A stretch of DNA of 64,000 bases from Bacteroidaceae bacterium (GCA_017466065.1 JAFTUV010000018.1:43767-107766); one strand, 5' to 3'. Shown: positions 18,911 to 28,884, counted from the first letter of the stretch. The notes: generated by a model from the letters alone, not told the origin. Program-made: numbers and translations.

Positions 18911-19586
18911 AGGGCCCTCCTATTTTACCATTCTTGCGCCACAAAATTATCAGCAGGAAGCCAAACAACATTCCGCCCAGATGAGCAAAATGTGCAACAT
19001 TGTCGCTCGCATTGTTGCTTACACCCAACAGCAATTCCAGCACAATGAAAATCATAACAAAATACATTGCCTTTATGGGGAAAGGAATGGGAATTATAAA
19101 CATTTTCTCATTTGGGAACATCATCGCAAAGGCCAGCAATATTCCATACACCGCACCCGATGCTCCCACCGTCTGCCACAGGTTAAGATACTCGTTCATA
19201 GGAACGACCGCCACACCTATATTCACAAAATCATATTGCGCAAGATACATTCCGTAATATATATATTGCACGAGCTCCTGCACAAAAGCCGCACCTATTC
19301 CCGTTACAAAATAAAAAATGAGAAAGCGCTTGGCCCCCCACACATTTTCGAGCACGCAACCAAACATATAAAGGGAGAACATATTTACAAACAAATGAGT
19401 AAACCCACCGTGCATAAACATATATGTCACAAGCTGATAGGGGTGGAAATCATCGGCCATAAAAATGTGCAGGCCCAAATAATCGCTCAACCTCACGCCA
19501 AACTTTTCTTCGGCAACGATTGTGGCAAGAAACATAAGCACATTTATTGCCAACAGATTTTTTACAACAGTTGTAATCCTATTCAT
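18903..19586 (-). CDS. Rhomboid family intramembrane serine protease
   Basis: Second rhomboid, 227 aa from the ATG at 19586 (MNRITTVVKNLL); a frame extension to 19676 adds residues without family support. Motifs: YMFMHGGFTHLFVNMFSLYMFG, WGAKRFLIFYFVTGIGA, catalytic Ser in GASGAVYGILLAF and catalytic His in AHFAHLGGMLFG. No extra cytoplasmic tail, unlike its partner. The two are typical Bacteroidota paralogues encoded in tandem; substrates are unknown. Confidence 0.88.
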   Translation of the reverse strand: MNRITTVVKNLLAINVLMFLATIVAEEKFGVRLSDYLGLHIFMADDFHPYQLVTYMFMHGGFTHLFVNMFSLYMFGCVLENVWGAKRFLIFYFVTGIGAAFVQELVQYIYYGMYLAQYDFVNIGVAVVPMNEYLNLWQTVGASGAVYGILLAFAMMFPNEKMFIIPIPFPIKAMYFVMIFIVLELLLGVSNNASDNVAHFAHLGGMLFGFLLIILWRKNGKIGGPYV

Positions 19587-19797
19587 TGTCATAACATCGA
19601 AAAACAGCGCGAAGATAATACAAACAAGCGACAGAAGCAAATGGAGAGAAAAGTTTACAGCCCCTAAACGTGCCACAGAAACAAAGGCAGAGAGCCGTAA
19701 CAGGCGGTTTTACTCATTTTTAACATTGCACGCAACAAAAAGAGGGAGCAAACGCACTTTTTGATATTACAAACAAGAAAAAATCATATAAAATTCG

Positions 19798-19805
19798 TAT
19801 CTTCG
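19798..19805 (+). promoter_or_regulatory. argS promoter -7 element
   Basis: TATCTTCG, a common variant of the Bacteroides -7 box, 62 nt before the argS ATG. No convincing TTTG at the expected upstream distance. Confidence 0.45.
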
Positions 19806-19867
19806 CGACAAATTTCAGAACACCCTTTGCTATGCAAAGGAATTTCCAAAAGACCAAAAAAAGAATT

Positions 19868-21655
19868 ATGAATATTGAAACTATTTTAAATGAGAGCATT
19901 ATTGCGGCCATCAAAGAGCTGTACGGGCAAGAGGTGGCAGCAGAGAAAGTTCAGTTGCAGAAAACACGCAAGGAGTTCGAGGGCGACTTCACATTGGTAG
20001 TGTTCCCCTTCCTTCAAATGTCGAAAAAGCGCCCCGAGGAGACAGCGCAGGAGATTGGCGAGAAGATAGCAGCCCTGCAACCGCTTGTGTCGGGCTTCAA
20101 CGTTATAAAAGGCTTCCTCAATTTAAGTATCTCCACAAGCTACTGGATTGAGTTGTTGCAAGCAATAGAAAAAAGCGAAAATTGGGGCTGTACAAAAGCA
20201 GATGAGAATTCGCCGCTGGTTATGGTGGAGTATTCATCGCCCAACACCAACAAGCCGCTTCATTTGGGGCACATCCGCAACAACCTGTTGGGATACGCTC
20301 TCTCCAACATTCTCGCAGCAAACGGCAACAATGTGGTAAAGACCAACATTGTGAACGACAGAGGCATACACATCTGCAAGTCTATGCTCGCTTGGCAAAA
20401 GTGGGGAGAGGGTGAAACACCCGCAAGCAGCGGCAAGAAGGGCGACCACCTTATTGGCGACTACTACGTTGCGTTCGACAAGCACTACAAGGCCGAGCTT
20501 AACGAGCTTATGGAGAAGGGAATGAGCAAGGAAGAGGCCGAAGCAGCCTCTCCCCTTATGGCCGAAGCACGCGAAATGCTTGTAAAATGGGAGGCCGGCG
20601 ACAAAGAGGTGCGCGAGCTTTGGAGCACTATGAACGGATGGGTTTACGAAGGATTCGACGAAACATACAAGCGTCTGGGTGTCGGGTTCGACAAGATTTA
20701 TTACGAATCGGACACATATCTCGAAGGGAAAGAGACTGTGCTGGGAGGGCTCGAAAAGGGCATCTTCTATCGCCGTGACGACAATTCCGTGTGGGCCGAC
20801 CTCACCGGTGACGGGCTCGACGAGAAACTGCTTCTGCGCAGCGACGGCACATCGGTTTATATGACACAGGACATTGGCACCGCCCAATTGCGTTTCCGCG
20901 ATTACCCCATCGACAAAATGGTATATGTGGTGGGCAACGAACAGAACTACCACTTCCAAGTGCTCTCACTGCTTCTCGACAAGCTCGGATTCTCTTGGGG
21001 AAAAGGCCTTGTGCACTTCTCCTACGGAATGGTTGAACTGCCCGAAGGCAAGATGAAGAGCCGCGAAGGTACCGTGGTTGATGCCGACGACCTTATGGAC
21101 GAAATGATTAGAACCGCCCGCGAGACTTCGGAGGAACTTGGCGGAAAGTTGGATGGAATGTCGGCCGAGGAGGCCGATGAGACCTACCGCATAATCGGAC
21201 TCGGAGCACTGAAATACTTTATGCTCAAAGTGGATGCACGCAAAAATATGCTTTTCAACCCCAAGGAGTCGATAGATTTCAACGGAAACACCGGCCCGTT
21301 CATACAATACACATACGCACGCACACGCTCGATAGAGCGTAAGGCCGTCGAGAGTGGGTTCAACTGCACAGCTACACCCGCAACCATCAGCGAGAAGGAG
21401 TGCTCTATCATACGTCTGCTCAACGATTTTCCCGCCGTAGTGCGTCAGGCCGGCAGCGACTATTCACCTTCGGGCATTGCCAACTATGCCTATGAGCTTG
21501 CAAAGGAGTATAACCAATTCTATCACGATTTCAGTATTTTGCGCGAAGAGAACGAGGCTGTAAAAGCCTTCCGCATACAGTTGACGCGCAATGTAGGCAA
21601 GGTAATCAAGACTGCGATGAACCTTCTCGGCATTGAGGTGCCCGAAAGAATGTAA
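19868..21655 (+). CDS. argS: Arginine--tRNA ligase
   Basis: Class I synthetase charging tRNA-Arg. Start chosen at ATG 19868 (MNIETILNES), 595 aa; an upstream in-frame ATG at 19832 adds 12 Lys-rich residues. N-terminal Add-1 domain to about 110, HIGH motif HLGHIRNN near 138, KMSKS-like KMKSREGT near 395, DALR anticodon-binding domain from about 470. Its stop TAA overlaps the ATG of the next gene by one base (TAATG), so argS and RNase H are translationally coupled. Confidence 0.96.
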   Translation: MNIETILNESIIAAIKELYGQEVAAEKVQLQKTRKEFEGDFTLVVFPFLQMSKKRPEETAQEIGEKIAALQPLVSGFNVIKGFLNLSISTSYWIELLQAIEKSENWGCTKADENSPLVMVEYSSPNTNKPLHLGHIRNNLLGYALSNILAANGNNVVKTNIVNDRGIHICKSMLAWQKWGEGETPASSGKKGDHLIGDYYVAFDKHYKAELNELMEKGMSKEEAEAASPLMAEAREMLVKWEAGDKEVRELWSTMNGWVYEGFDETYKRLGVGFDKIYYESDTYLEGKETVLGGLEKGIFYRRDDNSVWADLTGDGLDEKLLLRSDGTSVYMTQDIGTAQLRFRDYPIDKMVYVVGNEQNYHFQVLSLLLDKLGFSWGKGLVHFSYGMVELPEGKMKSREGTVVDADDLMDEMIRTARETSEELGGKLDGMSAEEADETYRIIGLGALKYFMLKVDARKNMLFNPKESIDFNGNTGPFIQYTYARTRSIERKAVESGFNCTATPATISEKECSIIRLLNDFPAVVRQAGSDYSPSGIANYAYELAKEYNQFYHDFSILREENEAVKAFRIQLTRNVGKVIKTAMNLLGIEVPERM

Positions 21656-22281
21656 TGGCAAAGAAGCGATACTATGTAGTGTGGAGTGGCATCGAAACGG
21701 GTATTTTTAACTCGTGGGACGAATGTCAGGCGCAGATAAAGGGCGTAAAGCAAGCGTTGTACAAGTCGTTTGACACGCTCGAAGAGGCCCAACGTGCCTA
21801 CAATTCGCCGCCCCACATTTATATAGGAAAAAATGCCGATAAAAAGAAGAAAAACAGCAACGGCGAGATACCCGAATGTGTACACCGGAACGCGCTTGCC
21901 GTGGATGCTGCTTGCAGCGGGAACCCCGGACAGATGGAGTACCGCGGAGTGTACCTCGCGACAGGAGAGGAGGTCTTTCACTTCGGGCCAATATTCGGCA
22001 CAAACAACATTGGAGAATTTCTGGCCATTGTACACGCTCTTGCTTTGCTCAAACAGAAGCAGAGCAATATGCCCATTTACAGCGACAGTCGCAATGCCCT
22101 TTTGTGGATTAAACAGTGCCGTTGCAAGACAAAATTGCCACAGACACCCGAGGCCGATGCTGTTTACCAATACATTGAACGAGCAGAGAGATGGTTGCGC
22201 GAGAACAAATACGCAAACCCGCTTATAAAATGGGAGACCGAAGAGTGGGGAGAAATCCCTGCCGACTTTGGACGGAAATAG
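21655..22281 (+). CDS. rnhA: Ribonuclease H with N-terminal viroplasmin-like RNA/DNA hybrid-binding domain
   Basis: Cleaves RNA in RNA-DNA hybrids. 208 aa: a hybrid-binding (caulimovirus viroplasmin) domain at residues 2-48 (KKRYYVVWSGIETGIFNSWDECQ), a short linker rich in Lys/Asn, then the RNase H fold from about 75. Catalytic acids expected are visible: D in LAVDAACSGNPG, E in NNIGEFLAIVHAL, D in YSDSRNALLWI. This fused form is common in Bacteroidota and Firmicutes. Overlaps argS by one base. Confidence 0.9.
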   Translation: MAKKRYYVVWSGIETGIFNSWDECQAQIKGVKQALYKSFDTLEEAQRAYNSPPHIYIGKNADKKKKNSNGEIPECVHRNALAVDAACSGNPGQMEYRGVYLATGEEVFHFGPIFGTNNIGEFLAIVHALALLKQKQSNMPIYSDSRNALLWIKQCRCKTKLPQTPEADAVYQYIERAERWLRENKYANPLIKWETEEWGEIPADFGRK

Positions 22282-22314
22282 AGTAGAACAATATAATTCA
22301 TAGACGACAAAGAG

Positions 22315-24126
22315 ATGAAGGAAATAGCAATAACACCATACATCATCCTGCTTGCAATGATGTATATAGCAAGTTTCAGTGTATATCTTCTGTTCAACAA
22401 AGGGCTTGCGCGCAACGCCAAGAGATTGCAGGCCCGTCGCTATCTGATTGCCTCTCTAATAGCAATTCTACCCATTGCCGTGGCACAAATTCCGGTATTG
22501 AGTGGCACTGTGTCGTTCAATGCAGCAATTGCCTTGTTCTGCGGCATAAGCTACCCGGTTATATTCCATCTTAGCAACAGGAAACACGCTCACGACTACG
22601 ACAACCGCATAGACATTGTGTTCGGCATATACCTCTTCGGGTGGTTGACCGCAATGCAGATTGTGAGTGGCGCACTACCCGGAATCGCATCGACCATAGG
22701 CGGAATAATCACAGGCATTGCCGCATTGGTTGCCGTGGCTCTTGCAACCATACAGTGGGTACACTATCTGATTTATGGCAGCAACTTCGATATGAACGGA
22801 ATGCAGGCAACGCTCGACACCGACCGTAACGAAAGTATAGAGTTCATAAAATCGTTCCCGATATACACAAGCATCGCTATCGCTCTGGCGATAATAGCAT
22901 TGCCCATAATATGCATCGGTGCAGAGGTTGCCGTGACAGTCGATTATGGCACCGGAATTGCGGGAGTGGTTGTTGCTGCTGCGTGGGTTGTGGGGCTATG
23001 CACATATATATGGATAGGGAAGCGCAGCCTGTTATGCCGCACAGGCTTTGTCGCGCTTTATCTTGATATGAAGGAATACAGCCAACGCACCCGTTTGTAT
23101 GTGGAAGAACTTGGCAACAGAATTAAAGGGCTGGAATTAAAATTGTCAAAGACGCAGAATGAGAAGCCCCACACTTATATAATGATTATTGGAGAGTCGG
23201 CCTCGCGCGACTATATGAGTGTATATTACAATATGGACTATGACTCCACCCCTTGGCTGAAAAAGTGTGACAGGGAGAATGAGAACGACATTGTCTTTAC
23301 AAATGTATATTCGTGCCACCACCAGACAGTGCCTACATTGGAGCAGGTGCTTACCGAGCGCAATCAATACAACGGCAAGCAATTCTACGAATCAATCTCC
23401 ATAATAGATATTGCCCGAAAGGCCGGCTACACGACACATTGGTACAGCAATCAGGGTTGCATAGGAGTTGCCGATACATCGGTAACATTGGTGGCAAATA
23501 CCTGTGACACGGCAAAATGGACCAAACAGGAGGTGAACAAACTGCAATACGACGGTTCGCTGTTGGAGTTCCTCGACGAAGTGGACCCCGACAAGAATAA
23601 TTTTGTTGTACTTCACTTGATGGGCAGCCACTTCAATTACATAAACCGCTATCCCAAGGAGCACACACAATGGGGCGAGCCCGGCGTGCAGGACAATATG
23701 CTGAACTATCTTAACTCGCTACATTATACCGATAGTCTTCTTAAACAGGTTTATGAGTATGGTTGCAAGAAACTCAATCTGCAAGCAATGCTCTATTTCA
23801 GCGACCACGCGGCTGTGCCCGACAAGCGTCGCCCGCCTCACTTCAACGGGTTTGATATGGTGCGCATTCCTATGAGCATACATTGCACCGACAGCTATAT
23901 TGCTTGCCATAAGGAGCGTTTCGAGGCCTTGAAGGCACACAAGGATGCTTTCTTCACCAACGACCTTGTGTATGAACTTATATGCGGAGTGCTTGATGTT
24001 GAAAGCAACCACTTCGACATTGCAAACTCGTTTGCGCACAAAGAGTATAAATACACAAGAGATATGCTCTACACTTGCGGCGGAGAGTTCGCAATCATAA
24101 ACGACACTGCCGTCAAGGAGCAATAG
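22315..24126 (+). CDS. Phosphoethanolamine transferase-like sulfatase-fold membrane enzyme (EptA/CptA family)
   Basis: Probably transfers phosphoethanolamine to lipid A or another envelope glycolipid. 603 aa: several membrane spans in the first 245 residues, then an alkaline-phosphatase-superfamily domain. Metal and catalytic motifs: IIGESASRDYMSVYY (Glu ligand), the candidate Thr nucleophile in CHHQTVPTLE, SDHAAVPD and RPPHFNGFDMVRIP near the end. Homologues affect resistance to cationic peptides; that link is family knowledge, not shown here. Ends 7 bp from the converging glycosyltransferase gene. Confidence 0.82.
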   Translation: MKEIAITPYIILLAMMYIASFSVYLLFNKGLARNAKRLQARRYLIASLIAILPIAVAQIPVLSGTVSFNAAIALFCGISYPVIFHLSNRKHAHDYDNRIDIVFGIYLFGWLTAMQIVSGALPGIASTIGGIITGIAALVAVALATIQWVHYLIYGSNFDMNGMQATLDTDRNESIEFIKSFPIYTSIAIALAIIALPIICIGAEVAVTVDYGTGIAGVVVAAAWVVGLCTYIWIGKRSLLCRTGFVALYLDMKEYSQRTRLYVEELGNRIKGLELKLSKTQNEKPHTYIMIIGESASRDYMSVYYNMDYDSTPWLKKCDRENENDIVFTNVYSCHHQTVPTLEQVLTERNQYNGKQFYESISIIDIARKAGYTTHWYSNQGCIGVADTSVTLVANTCDTAKWTKQEVNKLQYDGSLLEFLDEVDPDKNNFVVLHLMGSHFNYINRYPKEHTQWGEPGVQDNMLNYLNSLHYTDSLLKQVYEYGCKKLNLQAMLYFSDHAAVPDKRRPPHFNGFDMVRIPMSIHCTDSYIACHKERFEALKAHKDAFFTNDLVYELICGVLDVESNHFDIANSFAHKEYKYTRDMLYTCGGEFAIINDTAVKEQ

Positions 24127-24133
24127 GGGATGA

Positions 24134-25279
24134 TTATTTCCCTGCAAGCAGTTCCTTGTAGCAATCCATTGTCTGCCGGGCAAAATTCCCGGGAGTGAAC
24201 TTCGCGGCCCACTCTACCCCCTGTTCAATCATACGTTCGCGCACAGCGGGAACGAAACACTCATTTATAGCCTCGGCAATAGCCTCTACATCGTAGGGGG
24301 CAACATATTTGCTGCCGGGACCACCGGCCTCTTCGAGACAGGAACCTGTTGCGGCAACCACCGGCACACGGGAGTTGAGAGCTTCGAGCAAGGGAATTCC
24401 AAAGCCTTCGTATATAGACATATAGGCAAAGGCATCGGCACAGCGATATATTACAGGGAGGTCGGCATAAGGCACGCCGTGCAGAAAGTGCACCCTGCTC
24501 TGCAAGTTATTTTCCTGAATATACTTCTCGACCTGCTCCGTGTACTTTGTGCGCCGCCCCACAGCAACCAGATGAACATCGGACGGGAGAAGCGACAAGG
24601 CCTTTACAACCGAAAGAAGATTCTTGCGACGCTCTATTGTACCAACCGACACAACAAATTTCCCGGGCAATGAGTATTTCTTGCGAATATCATCCTTCTC
24701 CTCCTCAGTCACAGGTGCGGCAAAGAGCGCATCACAACCTTGATATATAACCGTAATCTTTTCGGGCTCAATGCCATAGTGCTCTACAATATCGCGTTTG
24801 GTGCACTCGCTCACGGCAATAACCTTGTCGGCATTTATGCAGGCACGGCGAAACTTATAATCATATATTTTACGGTCTATCAGGGGGTAACATTCGGGGC
24901 ATTTCAGGAATATAAGGTCGTGAATGGTGACAACACTCTTCACTGCCGGTGCAATGCGGCGTATATTCAACGGCAGCTCGTTGCTCAACCCGTGATAAAC
25001 CTGCACACCGTCGCGACAAATATCATCGGTAACACCCCACACACGCCACAGGGAGCGGAACTTTCTATTCCATCGCCCTATGGGAAGAACCTTCCTGACT
25101 GCACCGGCAGCAGCCGACAATATGTTGCCGAACTTTTTATTATCGACATCCTTGGGGATATAAACAAGATACTCCTCGGAGGGAAATTCGGCTGCAAGAG
25201 CCTCAATTGCGTAACGGCTGTAATTGCCTAACCCTGTAAAATTCTGCGCAGCACGCTTTCCGTCGTAACCAATCTTCAT
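24134..25279 (-). CDS. Glycosyltransferase family 4 (GT-B)
   Basis: 381 aa from ATG 25279 (MKIGYDGKRAAQNFTGLGNYSR); the frame extends to a TTG at 25285. N-terminal acceptor domain with the GLGNYSRYAIEAL loop; C-terminal donor domain with VGTIERRKNLLSVVKAL near 215 and the E-x7-E motif in YEGFGIPLLEALNSRVPVVA near 290. Likely builds a cell-surface glycan or LPS part; sugar and acceptor cannot be told. A palindrome overlaps the start of its transcript (25304-25319), suggesting regulation. Confidence 0.88.
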   Translation of the reverse strand: MKIGYDGKRAAQNFTGLGNYSRYAIEALAAEFPSEEYLVYIPKDVDNKKFGNILSAAAGAVRKVLPIGRWNRKFRSLWRVWGVTDDICRDGVQVYHGLSNELPLNIRRIAPAVKSVVTIHDLIFLKCPECYPLIDRKIYDYKFRRACINADKVIAVSECTKRDIVEHYGIEPEKITVIYQGCDALFAAPVTEEEKDDIRKKYSLPGKFVVSVGTIERRKNLLSVVKALSLLPSDVHLVAVGRRTKYTEQVEKYIQENNLQSRVHFLHGVPYADLPVIYRCADAFAYMSIYEGFGIPLLEALNSRVPVVAATGSCLEEAGGPGSKYVAPYDVEAIAEAINECFVPAVRERMIEQGVEWAAKFTPGNFARQTMDCYKELLAGK

Positions 25280-25303
25280 ATTCAAATGTTTCCTTTATGT
25301 CGG

Positions 25304-25324
25304 TTGTACATCTGTACAAATATA
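25304..25324 (-). promoter_or_regulatory. Glycosyltransferase promoter -7 box with overlapping palindromic operator candidate
   Basis: On the minus strand TATATTTG occupies 25317-25324. The perfect inverted repeat TTGTACA-TC-TGTACAA occupies 25304-25319 and overlaps it, covering the expected transcription start. A 16-bp palindrome here is a good candidate binding site for a dimeric repressor. No regulator gene is adjacent. Confidence 0.5.
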
Positions 25325-25405
25325 CAACTATTTACGTTCTATTTTACAGAGGTATTTAAAATTATGCTTATTTTTACAGCGACAAACAATATAAAAATTA
25401 AAACA

Positions 25406-26182
25406 ATGTCGACAATTATATTTCCGTCGCCCATTTTCGGGCCTATACAAAGCCGCAGATTAGGAGTGTCATTGGGTATTAACCTACTGCCCGACGATGG
25501 CAAAATATGCACCTTCGACTGTGTGTACTGCGAGTGCGGGCTCAACGCCGAACGCCGCAGCCGCAAGCAACTGCCCACACGCGAGGAGGTTGCCGGCAAA
25601 CTCGAAGAGAAACTGAAAGAGATGCAAGCGACAGGAGTTGTACCCGATGTACTTACATTCGCCGGCAATGGCGAGCCTACCATACACCCCTGCTTCCCCG
25701 AAATAATTGCCGACACAATCTCGTTGCGCAACCGCTACTGCCCGCAAGCAAAAGTGAGCGTATTGAGCAACGCCACACTTATAACCCGCGAAAAGGTTTT
25801 TGAGGCACTTAAATTGGTCGACAACAACATACTTAAACTCGACACGGTAGATAAAGATTACATAGGGCTGACCGACCGCCCAAACGCATCCTACGACCTT
25901 GCGGCCATAATTGACAGAATGAAAGCCTTTAAAGGGAGAGTTGTGATACAGACTATGTTTATGAAAGGCGAGCTGAACGGACACATCATCGACAATACCA
26001 CCGACCAATATGTGGAGCCTTGGATTAAGGCAGTAAAGGAGATTGCACCACGCGAATGTATGATTTACACGATAGACCGCGAAACACCGTTCAAAGGATT
26101 GCAGAAGGCCACAAAAGAAGAACTCGACCGCATTGTGGAGAAACTGCACGACGAGGGAATAAAAGCCACTGCATCATACTGA
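25406..26182 (+). CDS. Radical SAM protein
   Basis: 258 aa from ATG 25406; an earlier frame start at 25286 lies in the promoter region and is rejected. The cluster motif is CTFDCVYCECG (CX3CX2C) near residue 30, after FGPIQSRRLGVSLGINLLP. GNGEPT follows near 90. This resembles the MoaA/TYW1-like 'radical SAM' proteins of unknown substrate that are widespread in anaerobes. No SPASM-type C-terminal Cys set. Stands alone between a divergent glycosyltransferase and a converging membrane-protein gene, so context gives no substrate. Confidence 0.85.
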   Translation: MSTIIFPSPIFGPIQSRRLGVSLGINLLPDDGKICTFDCVYCECGLNAERRSRKQLPTREEVAGKLEEKLKEMQATGVVPDVLTFAGNGEPTIHPCFPEIIADTISLRNRYCPQAKVSVLSNATLITREKVFEALKLVDNNILKLDTVDKDYIGLTDRPNASYDLAAIIDRMKAFKGRVVIQTMFMKGELNGHIIDNTTDQYVEPWIKAVKEIAPRECMIYTIDRETPFKGLQKATKEELDRIVEKLHDEGIKATASY

Positions 26183-26185
26183 CAA

Positions 26186-26650
26186 TCACTCCATAAAGTG
26201 CATAACACCCGCATAGGAGAATGTAATGAAAGTGTAGCGGATGAGCTTGCCGACAGCCATAACTGCCACAACCTTCCACCAAGAAACACGCATAACACCA
26301 AGCATTACCAAAAGCGTTTCCCCAAGCACAGGCACAAATGATATTGAGGCCGCCCAATAGCCATACTTCTGGATAATTCTATCGGCACGTTGCATACGCC
26401 TCGGAGTTATCTTGAACATTTTAAGCACTTTCTCCTTATCGGCAATCATACCTGCCAAGAAACAGGTTATTCCGCCAAGAGTATTACCAAATGCAGCTAC
26501 CAAGGTGAGCAACACAGCATTGAGCCCTATACTCAAAAAGAACACCAATAGGACCTCACTTGTAATAGGCACAATCGAGCCCGACAAAAAAGCGAGCATT
26601 CCCATTCCCAAGTAACCATACTCCGAAAAGAACTGAATCAACCATTCCAT
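26186..26650 (-). CDS. YqaA/DedA-related membrane protein (SNARE-associated family)
   Basis: 154 aa from ATG 26650 ([17 protein letters not shown]); the frame extends only to a TTG at 26677. Four or five hydrophobic segments; conserved features are FLSGSIVPITSEVLL, FGNTLGGITCFLAG and YGYWAASISFVPVLGETLLVMLG. DedA-superfamily proteins act as lipid flippases or in proton-motive-force homeostasis in other bacteria; the function of the short YqaA type is unknown. Overlaps the preceding membrane-protein gene by 13 nt. Confidence 0.82.
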   Translation of the reverse strand: MEWLIQFFSEYGYLGMGMLAFLSGSIVPITSEVLLVFFLSIGLNAVLLTLVAAFGNTLGGITCFLAGMIADKEKVLKMFKITPRRMQRADRIIQKYGYWAASISFVPVLGETLLVMLGVMRVSWWKVVAVMAVGKLIRYTFITFSYAGVMHFME

Positions 26651-27603
26651 AGACAAACAAATGCTATTGACAGCCAAGCTGCATTAAGTAATATAAAATA
26701 GATATTCGACCACCGTGTCACCTTCATCGCAAAGACATAAGACGACATTATTGCCACTCCGGGCATACGCCACGCCAAAAATAGCAAAAAGTTATGTGGG
26801 ATTGCAAAAGAAAGCAACATTAAATATACATTAAGCAGAATAACAAACAGGAAGCGACGACGCAACAGCGGCTTTGCCGGATAAAACGAGGATACATATA
26901 TATACGTTGCCACCATCCATACAATAACCTCCATTGCCACCCAAGCAAGGAACAAAGACGGATATTCACCACCAGCAAAAGATGTCAGCTGTGCAAAAGA
27001 GGCTTTAAGCGGTAACAGCAGGATGCCTGCCGAAGGAAATGCATAAACCACGCCGAGCAGCAGCCAATATGGCGTAAACACCCCCAAAAAGGCCGCCATA
27101 AGATTGCGTATGCCCGCAATTCGCGCAATATACATATAGGCAACGAACAGCGGCAGCAGAAGAGCAATCTGCACAAGCAGCAACGACGAGAAGAAGAGCA
27201 AGGCAAAAGCCCCGAACAATGCACATTCCTGCCCTTTATCGGCAACACACTGAAAAAGTTTCATTACAGAAAGGAGCAACAGGAAGAGCGACAAAGCCGT
27301 TGCGTAACAAGGCTGCACAAACATAAACACTGCGGGAAGCAGAAAAAAAAGCGACGGCAACCATTGTGCCCTACGTTCCAAAATATAAAGGGAACCCAAC
27401 ATAAATGCCACCGAAGCATACAAGAAAAGGGATAACAGGCGCGAGCCCCAATATCCCAATCCGAGCACATCGGGCAGAAGACAACAATCACCTACCCCGA
27501 AGAGTGCGCCAAAAGCCCAAAGAAGAAGCGATACAAAGGCCATTCCTGCCGCAGGATAGCCCGTGGCAACGAAACGCCCTTGTAAAGATTTACTATAAGT
27601 CAA
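26638..27603 (-). CDS. Multi-span membrane protein of unknown function
   Basis: About 321 aa, strongly hydrophobic, with roughly 9-10 predicted spans (from around residues 22-40, 55-75, 85-105, and onward to the C-terminus). I do not recognise a characterised family; it resembles uncharacterised Bacteroidales proteins encoded next to purD. The frame begins with TTG at 27603, overlapping purD by 11 nt; the first ATG is 27543 and would drop 20 residues, SLQGRF included. I prefer the longer form because the residues before the first span look like coding sequence and coupling to purD is plausible. Both ends overlap neighbours, suggesting purD / this gene / YqaA are one operon. Confidence 0.7.
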   Translation of the reverse strand: MTYSKSLQGRFVATGYPAAGMAFVSLLLWAFGALFGVGDCCLLPDVLGLGYWGSRLLSLFLYASVAFMLGSLYILERRAQWLPSLFFLLPAVFMFVQPCYATALSLFLLLLSVMKLFQCVADKGQECALFGAFALLFFSSLLLVQIALLLPLFVAYMYIARIAGIRNLMAAFLGVFTPYWLLLGVVYAFPSAGILLLPLKASFAQLTSFAGGEYPSLFLAWVAMEVIVWMVATYIYVSSFYPAKPLLRRRFLFVILLNVYLMLLSFAIPHNFLLFLAWRMPGVAIMSSYVFAMKVTRWSNIYFILLNAAWLSIAFVCLWNG

Positions 27604-28861
27604 AGCCTATATCTCCTCTGAAATACTTTTTATCGAACTTGACAGCCTCGGCTGCGCGGAACGATTTTTCCAACGCCTCGGCACGATTGTTTCCGTATGA
27701 ACAGGCGGCAAGCACACGGCCTCCGGCTGTGAGCACCTTGCCATCTTTTGCAGTTGTTCCTGCGTGGAACAGTATGCTGTCGGTGACATTCTCAAAGCCG
27801 GTCATCTCAAAGCCTTTCTCATAGGCCTCGGGGTAGCCGCCCGATACAAGCATCACGCAAACAGCCGTTCTATCGTCAAACTCCACTGTGGCACCGGACA
27901 ATGTTCCGGCAGCAACCTTCTCGAAGAGCTCTACAATATCGGTTTTCAAGCGAAGCATCACCGATTCTGTTTCCGGGTCACCCATACGCACATTATACTC
28001 TATGACCATAGGCTCGCCGTCCACATTTATGAGCCCGAAGAAGATGAACCCCTTATAGAGCAGGCCATCGCTCACCAATCCCTCCACCGTGGGGCGTATA
28101 ATTCTGTCCTCCACCTTCTGCATCCACTCCTTTGTGGCAAACGGAACGGGTGATATTGAGCCCATTCCACCGGTGTTAAGGCCGGTGTTGCCCTCGCCTA
28201 TGCGCTTGTAGTCCTTTGCTTCGGGGAGAATCACATAGTCCTTGCCATCGGTGAGCACAAACACAGAACACTCGATTCCATCGAGGAATTCCTCTATAAC
28301 CACCGTTGCCGACGAGGAGCCGAACATTCCGGCGAACATTTCGTCAAGGCTTTTCTTGGCCTCTTCTATTGTTGAGAGAATGAGCACACCTTTACCGGCA
28401 CACAGGCCATCGGCTTTGAGCACATAAGGAGCTTTGAGCCCTTCGAGGAATTTATATGCCTCGGCCTTTTCGGCAGCTGTAAATGCACGATAGGCTGCCG
28501 TGGGAATTGAGTGGCGTTGCATAAAATCCTTGGCAAAACTCTTGCTGCCTTCAAGCTCGGCTGCTGCGCGAGTGGGGCCTATTACCGCAATATGCTTTAA
28601 TTTATCGTTATTCCGGAAATAGTCGTACACACCCTTTACCAGAGGGTCCTCGGGGCCTACCACCACCATATCCACATTATTGTCGAGCACAAAAAGGGAT
28701 ATTGCATCAAAATCACAAACATTGATGTTTACATTCTCGCCAACTTGCGATGTTCCGGCATTTCCCGGAGCTATGAACAGTTTTTCGAGTTTCGGACTTT
28801 GAGCAATTTTCCAAGCTAATGCGTGTTCGCGTCCACCGCTACCTAAAAGCAGAATTCTCAT
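27593..28861 (-). CDS. purD: Phosphoribosylamine--glycine ligase (GARS)
   Basis: Second step of purine synthesis: ATP-dependent joining of glycine to phosphoribosylamine. 422 aa, ATP-grasp enzyme. N-terminal [17 protein letters not shown], the [10 protein letters not shown] segment, ATP-grasp core with [13 protein letters not shown] near 145, and the metal-binding [10 protein letters not shown] near 285. Shares operon-like spacing with the downstream membrane genes and lies 23 nt after the THUMP methyltransferase gene. Confidence 0.96.
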   Translation of the reverse strand: MRILLLGSGGREHALAWKIAQSPKLEKLFIAPGNAGTSQVGENVNINVCDFDAISLFVLDNNVDMVVVGPEDPLVKGVYDYFRNNDKLKHIAVIGPTRAAAELEGSKSFAKDFMQRHSIPTAAYRAFTAAEKAEAYKFLEGLKAPYVLKADGLCAGKGVLILSTIEEAKKSLDEMFAGMFGSSSATVVIEEFLDGIECSVFVLTDGKDYVILPEAKDYKRIGEGNTGLNTGGMGSISPVPFATKEWMQKVEDRIIRPTVEGLVSDGLLYKGFIFFGLINVDGEPMVIEYNVRMGDPETESVMLRLKTDIVELFEKVAAGTLSGATVEFDDRTAVCVMLVSGGYPEAYEKGFEMTGFENVTDSILFHAGTTAKDGKVLTAGGRVLAACSYGNNRAEALEKSFRAAEAVKFDKKYFRGDIGFDL

Positions 28862-28884
28862 AGTGTAATATGTTTATTTCGTTG

